In this document: positions 44,377 to 48,413 of the stretch, piece after piece | Position numbering within the stretch: position 1 is the first letter of the stretch | How the letters are laid out: each line of letters begins with the position of its first letter | DNA from: Uliginosibacterium gangwonense | GTDB lineage: Bacteria; Pseudomonadota; Gammaproteobacteria; Burkholderiales; Rhodocyclaceae | Reading direction: 5' to 3' | Assembly: GCA_020723855.1 (NCBI GenBank) | Contig: DYIB01000012.1 | Location: 1-48,413, forward strand | DNA length: 48,413 nucleotides | Notes under the pieces: model-generated | The model's input: the letters and a program-made list of their open reading frames with translations, nothing else | What the model was told of the DNA's origin: nothing | Databases searched by the model: none | Position numbers and translations under genes: made by a program

Positions 44377-44859
44377 ATGGCTAGCGACAAACCGACCGTC
44401 ACCCTGGACATGAGCGGCCTGTCGTGCCCGGCGCCGCTCCTGGGCGCCAAGAAGATCGTGGACGACATGCAGCCGGGCCAGACCATGCTGCTCGTCTCCG
44501 ACTGCCCCGGCACGTCGGACGACTTGTTCGCCTGGTCGCGCCACACCGGTAACGAAGTGACGGAGGTGCGCAAGATCGAAGGCAACCGCGTCGCCTACAC
44601 CATCCGCAAGGGCGGCGAAGCAGTGCGCCGCTCGGCCCACGCGGTGCTGGACATGCGCGGCGTCACCTGCCCCGGCCCCATCCTCGAAGCGAAGAAGCTG
44701 CTGGACGGCATGGCTGCCGGCGAGGTGCTGCTGCTCATCAGCAACTGTCCGGGCACGGCGGCGGACGTGGACGCCTGGGTGCGCGCCACGGCGCTCGAAC
44801 TCCTGTCGCGCGTGGCCATCGGGCCGAACGCTTATGAGTTCTACCTGCGCAAGAAATAG
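44377..44859 (+). CDS. Tandem TusA-TusA sulfur-carrier fusion protein
   Basis: Two TusA/SirA-like halves: LDMSGLSCPAPLLGAKKIVDDMQPGQTMLLVSDCPGT and LDMRGVTCPGPILEAKKLLDGMAAGEVLLLISNCPGT; both have CPxP. Confidence 0.92.
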   Translation: MASDKPTVTLDMSGLSCPAPLLGAKKIVDDMQPGQTMLLVSDCPGTSDDLFAWSRHTGNEVTEVRKIEGNRVAYTIRKGGEAVRRSAHAVLDMRGVTCPGPILEAKKLLDGMAAGEVLLLISNCPGTAADVDAWVRATALELLSRVAIGPNAYEFYLRKK

Positions 44860-44873
44860 AGGGGGACGGAACG

Positions 44874-44900
44874 ATGGCACACGCCAAGGACGAGTACTGA
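44874..44900 (+). CDS. 8-aa mini-ORF (MAHAKDEY*) upstream of the DsrC-like gene
   Basis: gggggacggaacg-ATG...TGA with a purine-rich upstream sequence. Confidence 0.2.
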   Translation: MAHAKDEY

Positions 44901-44907
44901 GGCCGGT

Positions 44908-45273
44908 ATGGGTGACGCCTATCGCGATACCGCCGCTCGCGTGGTGATGGTGAACGGCCGTGCCGTGCCCACCGATGCGGAAGGCTATCTCATCCATCCG
45001 GAGGACTGGTCCGAGGACTTCGCCCGGGCGCTGGCGCGCGAGGAGGGGCTCACGCTCACGGACGAGCACTGGCAGGTGATCCGCTTCATCCGCGACTATT
45101 ACCACGAACACCGGGTGCAGCCCCAGGTGCGGGTGATGATCAAGCACTTCGCCGCCCTGTGGGGGCCGGAGCGGGGCAACAACCACTACCTGCACGAGAT
45201 CTTCCCCCGCGGCGGCCCCCAGAAGCAGGGCAACCGGCTGGCGGGGGTGCTGCGCACCAAAGGGGAGCACTAG
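44908..45273 (+). CDS. DsrC/TusE-family protein lacking both C-terminal cysteines (RspA-like)
   Basis: VNGRAVPTDAEGYLIHPEDWSEDFARALAREEGLTLTDEHWQVIRFIRDYYHEHRVQPQVRVMIKHFAALWGPERGNNHYLHEIFPRGGPQKQGNRLAGVLRTKGEH; no Cys in the protein. Confidence 0.9.
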   Translation: MGDAYRDTAARVVMVNGRAVPTDAEGYLIHPEDWSEDFARALAREEGLTLTDEHWQVIRFIRDYYHEHRVQPQVRVMIKHFAALWGPERGNNHYLHEIFPRGGPQKQGNRLAGVLRTKGEH

Positions 45274-45276
45274 CTA

Positions 45277-45843
45277 ATGGCCGTGCGCATCCGCAGCCGC
45301 TTCCATGCGGCGCAGCGCAGCCGCACCGCCGCGGAGCTCGCCAGCGTCGTCGCGCAGCTCGCCTGGAAGCTGGCCCGGGAGTCGATCCGGCGCATGCGCG
45401 AAGCGCAGTTCGACATCGATCCCGGGCCTGCCTATTTCGATTTCGTGTGCGAAGCCCTGGCCTTCCACGCCTTGGTCGCCGACCGCATCGCCTACCGGCA
45501 ACTGGCGCCGGCGCGGCGCGCGGAATTCACCCGCGCTCTTGCCCTGCGCCTGGCGGACCTGGTCGAGGACAACGCCGACATGCTTCTGGCCGAGCCGGCG
45601 CCGGGCACGTGCCGGCGCCGCTTCCTGGAGCTGTTCAACACTGCCGGGGAAGAGTACGGCGCCTACGGCTACGGCGCCGACGGGCCGGATTTCGGTTTCC
45701 GCCGCTGCTTCGCCGCGCGCCTGGGCCGGGTGCTGCCGGCCAAGGACCGGCCCTGGGTGCATGACCAGGCGATGGAGATCGAAGCGCCGACAGCGGTCGC
45801 GGCCATCGAGAAGACCCTGGCGGGGTTGTTGGCGCAACGCTAG
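45277..45843 (+). CDS. Uncharacterised 188-aa helical protein downstream of the DsrC-like gene
   Basis: MAVRIRSRFHAAQRSRTAAELASVVAQLAWKLARESIRRMREAQFDIDPGPAYFDFVCEALAFHALVADRIAYRQL...; starts 3 nt after the upstream stop. Confidence 0.75.
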   Translation: MAVRIRSRFHAAQRSRTAAELASVVAQLAWKLARESIRRMREAQFDIDPGPAYFDFVCEALAFHALVADRIAYRQLAPARRAEFTRALALRLADLVEDNADMLLAEPAPGTCRRRFLELFNTAGEEYGAYGYGADGPDFGFRRCFAARLGRVLPAKDRPWVHDQAMEIEAPTAVAAIEKTLAGLLAQR

Positions 45844-47000
45844 AAGTCGCAGGCGACGACGCGGTCGCGCCCGGCCTGCTTCGCGCGGTACATGCGCGCG
45901 TCGGCCAGATCCACCAGCGCCTTCCAGTTGGCCGCGCCGTCGGCGGTGCGCTCCGCCACGCCGATGCTGGCGGTCTGCCCGGTGCCGTCGGGCCGCGTCG
46001 CCAGCGGCTGCGCCCGCAGGCGCTCCAGCCCCACCAGCGCCTGGCGGCAATCGGTGTGGGGCATGACGAGCAGGAATTCCTCGCCGCCCCAGCGCGCCAG
46101 GATGTCGCCCGTGCGCAACTGGCTGGTGATGGTATTCACCGTATCGCGCAGCAGCGTGTCGCCGGTATCGTGGCCGTAGTCGTCATTGACTTGCTTGAAA
46201 TGGTCCAGGTCGATGAAGGCGACGGCCAGGGGCGCGCCGCTGCGGCTGGCGAGGGTGAACTGCAACTCGAGCAGCTCTTCGCCGCTGTACCGGGAAAAAC
46301 TGCCGGTGAGCGGATCCCGTATCGCCTGGCGCACCAGCACGATGACGAACGCCAACTGGCTCATGCTGGAGAACATCGCCACCGCCGTCACCAGCAGCAG
46401 CAGCCAGAAGGCGCCGGCCACCGCGGGCCAGTCGGGCGGCGGCCAGTGCAGCAGGCTGGCCCAGATCTTGGCCAGGAGAATCGGCGCCGCCAGCGCCAGC
46501 GCCTCGACGGCGGTCAGCGGGAAGATGCTCATCCCGGCAAGCAGCAGGAAGGGCAGAAAGGTGTGGGTCGCCGCCACGGCGCGTGCCAGGCCGCTGAGCA
46601 CGTGCTGTTCGAGCAGGATCGCCGAGTAGAGATAGAACACTGTGGGGATGGCGAACAGCAGCCCGATGGCCCACCGGGCGTCCTTCATGCGCGTGCGTCC
46701 GCGTAGGCCGAAGAACAGCCAGAGCAGGGCGGCCGTCGCCGTGAACCGCCCCAGCGCCAGCAATGCCCACAGGTCCAAGCGGAAGGCGACGTAGTCCACC
46801 AGGGTCCACAGGGGCGTCAGCACCGCGAACAGGGCGGCCACCAGCCGCACCCGGGACAGGATCATCTGCGCGCGCCGGTTGCCGAGCAGGGCCATATGGC
46901 CGCCCGGGGCCGTCAGCCAGAACAGCTCCTGGCGCGTCAGCCCGCCGAGGGAAAGTTCGGCGAATTGGTCGATATAACGCTTCTGTGGGGAGGCCAACAT
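45840..47000 (-). CDS. Membrane-anchored diguanylate cyclase (GGDEF)
   Basis: Several TM helices, then VAFIDLDHFKQVNDDYGHDTGDTLL...RWGGEEFLLVMPHTD; start at 47000 preceded by GGAG. Confidence 0.9.
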   Translation of the reverse strand: MLASPQKRYIDQFAELSLGGLTRQELFWLTAPGGHMALLGNRRAQMILSRVRLVAALFAVLTPLWTLVDYVAFRLDLWALLALGRFTATAALLWLFFGLRGRTRMKDARWAIGLLFAIPTVFYLYSAILLEQHVLSGLARAVAATHTFLPFLLLAGMSIFPLTAVEALALAAPILLAKIWASLLHWPPPDWPAVAGAFWLLLLVTAVAMFSSMSQLAFVIVLVRQAIRDPLTGSFSRYSGEELLELQFTLASRSGAPLAVAFIDLDHFKQVNDDYGHDTGDTLLRDTVNTITSQLRTGDILARWGGEEFLLVMPHTDCRQALVGLERLRAQPLATRPDGTGQTASIGVAERTADGAANWKALVDLADARMYRAKQAGRDRVVACDF

Positions 47001-47060
47001 GTCTCCGGGCTTCTTTATTAACGGCGCAGAAAGAGCCAAATGTAGGCTTGTTATCACTCT

Positions 47061-48328
47061 TGTCCAAAACAGCTTATGACGACGGGCCATCCGAAGGTGT
47101 AGGGTATGGGTGCATCGCCAAACGCACTTTTGCCCGACCGAAGGAGGCCCGTCGTGAGCGCATCATGCAGCATGTTTAGCCAGATACTCAAGTTGATTCC
47201 GCGCATCGAGTTTGAGCGCATGGTCAAGGAGACCGGTTCCGAATACGCCGCCAAGGGGCTGTCGAGCTGGAGCCAGTTCGTCGCCATGGTGTTCTGTCAG
47301 TTGGGCCGGGCTCATTCCTTGCGGGAGATCGAAGGGGGGCTGAAGAGCTGCGAAGGCAAGCTCACTCATCTGGGCATCGAGGCGCCGGCCCGGTCGAGTT
47401 TGTCCTACGCCAATGCACATCGACCGTGGCAATTGTTCGAGCAGGTGTTCTACCGGCTCTTCGAGCGGCTGTCGGGGAGCATGCGGCTGCCCAGGAAATT
47501 CCGCTTCAAGAACAGGCTGGTCAGCCTGGACTCGACGGTGATCGACTTGTGCCTGTCGGTCTTCGACTGGGCGAAGTTTCGCCGGACAAAGGGGGCGGTG
47601 AAGCTGCATCTGGTGCTCGATCACGATGGCTATCTGCCCTGTTACGGGGTGATTACCGACGGCAGCGTCCATGACGTCAAGCTCGCCTGGCGCATTCCCT
47701 TCCCGGCCGGCACGGTGGTGGTCGATGATCGGGGCTACAACGACTACCGGCTCTTCGCCTACTGGACGGAGTCCGAGGTGTTCTTCGTCACCCGCATGAA
47801 GGACAACGCCCTCTTCGAGGTGGTCGAGGAGCGGCCCGTGCCGCAGAACCGAAATATCCTCAAGGATCAGACCATCCGTCTGATCGGCGCGGGTGCCCAG
47901 GAGAAGTGCCCGCATCTTTTGCGCCGCATCGAGGCCATCCGGGAAGATACCGGCGAAACCTTGGTGTTCCTCACCAACCATCACAATCTGGGCGCTTCTA
48001 CCGTGGCCGCCATTTACAAGGATCGCTGGCAGGTGGAACTGTTCTTCAAGGCCCTCAAACAGAACCTGAGACTCAAGACCTTCGTCGGCACGTCTGCCAA
48101 CGCCGTGAAAATCCAAATATGGACGGCGCTGATCGCCATGCTGCTGCTGCGCTACCTGCAACTGATCTCCCGCTTCGGCTGGAGCCTGTCCAATCTGGCG
48201 GCGCTTCTGCGCATGAATCTCTTCACCCATCGCGATTCTCGCGCGCCTGGCTGAACGAACCCTTTGCCACCCCGCCCGATCCGCAGACGCACCCCCAGGC
48301 AACGCTGGCCTTCGCCTGATCCTGGACA
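47061..48328 (+). mobile_element. IS4-family insertion sequence (approximate ends)
   Basis: Transposase flanked by tgtcca (47061) and tggaca (48323-48328) as possible terminal inverted repeats; no target duplication recognised. Confidence 0.6.
47106..48254 (+). CDS. IS4-family (DUF4372-type N-terminus) DDE transposase
   Basis: SLDSTVIDLCLSVFDWAKFRRTKGAVKLHLVLDHDGYLPCYGVITDG; VVDDRGYNDYRLFAYW; YKDRWQVELFFKALKQNLRLKTFVGTSANAVKIQIW (YREK-like). Start may be further downstream (MFSQILKL). Confidence 0.92.
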   Translation: MGASPNALLPDRRRPVVSASCSMFSQILKLIPRIEFERMVKETGSEYAAKGLSSWSQFVAMVFCQLGRAHSLREIEGGLKSCEGKLTHLGIEAPARSSLSYANAHRPWQLFEQVFYRLFERLSGSMRLPRKFRFKNRLVSLDSTVIDLCLSVFDWAKFRRTKGAVKLHLVLDHDGYLPCYGVITDGSVHDVKLAWRIPFPAGTVVVDDRGYNDYRLFAYWTESEVFFVTRMKDNALFEVVEERPVPQNRNILKDQTIRLIGAGAQEKCPHLLRRIEAIREDTGETLVFLTNHHNLGASTVAAIYKDRWQVELFFKALKQNLRLKTFVGTSANAVKIQIWTALIAMLLLRYLQLISRFGWSLSNLAALLRMNLFTHRDSRAPG

Positions 48329-48413
48329 GCATAAGGAGGCTCGATCTTGAATTCCCGTCATACTAAAACATGCATAAACATAGCCTCATGCCGTATAATT
48401 CGAGGCATGAAAT

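Noticed and set aside
47040-48340. Target-site duplication flanking the IS4-type element
   Set aside because: No convincing direct repeat could be found next to the putative ends, so boundaries are approximate.

Overview
GC-rich chromosomal window, most likely from a sulfur-oxidising betaproteobacterium (taxonomy inferred from gene content and order, not searched). Order on the window: carB (3' part)-greA-DUF4149 / yhbY / rlmE-ftsH-folP-glmM / pstSCAB / tpiA-secG / tRNA-Leu(GAG) / complete 14-gene nuoA-N operon / NUDIX hydrolase / soluble GAF sensor kinase + NarL-type regulator. These meet, tail to tail, a complete minus-strand reverse (oxidative) dissimilatory sulfite reductase operon dsrABEFHCMKLJOPN ending in a siroheme-pathway uroporphyrin-III methyltransferase gene (cobA). 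Divergent from dsrA is a small plus-strand module: an 82-aa protein, a tandem TusA-TusA fusion with two CPxP motifs, a DsrC/TusE-family protein with no cysteines, and a 188-aa orphan protein. The window ends with a GGDEF diguanylate cyclase and an IS4-family transposase. The best candidates for new biology are this dsrA-divergent module, a 25-aa micro-ORF between nuoC and nuoD that resembles the NuoD N-terminus, palindromic repeats that sit in the dsrC-dsrM gap and are also translated in the CobA N-terminus, and a heavily palindromic pstB-tpiA intergenic region. No CRISPR, prophage or classical defence system was seen.
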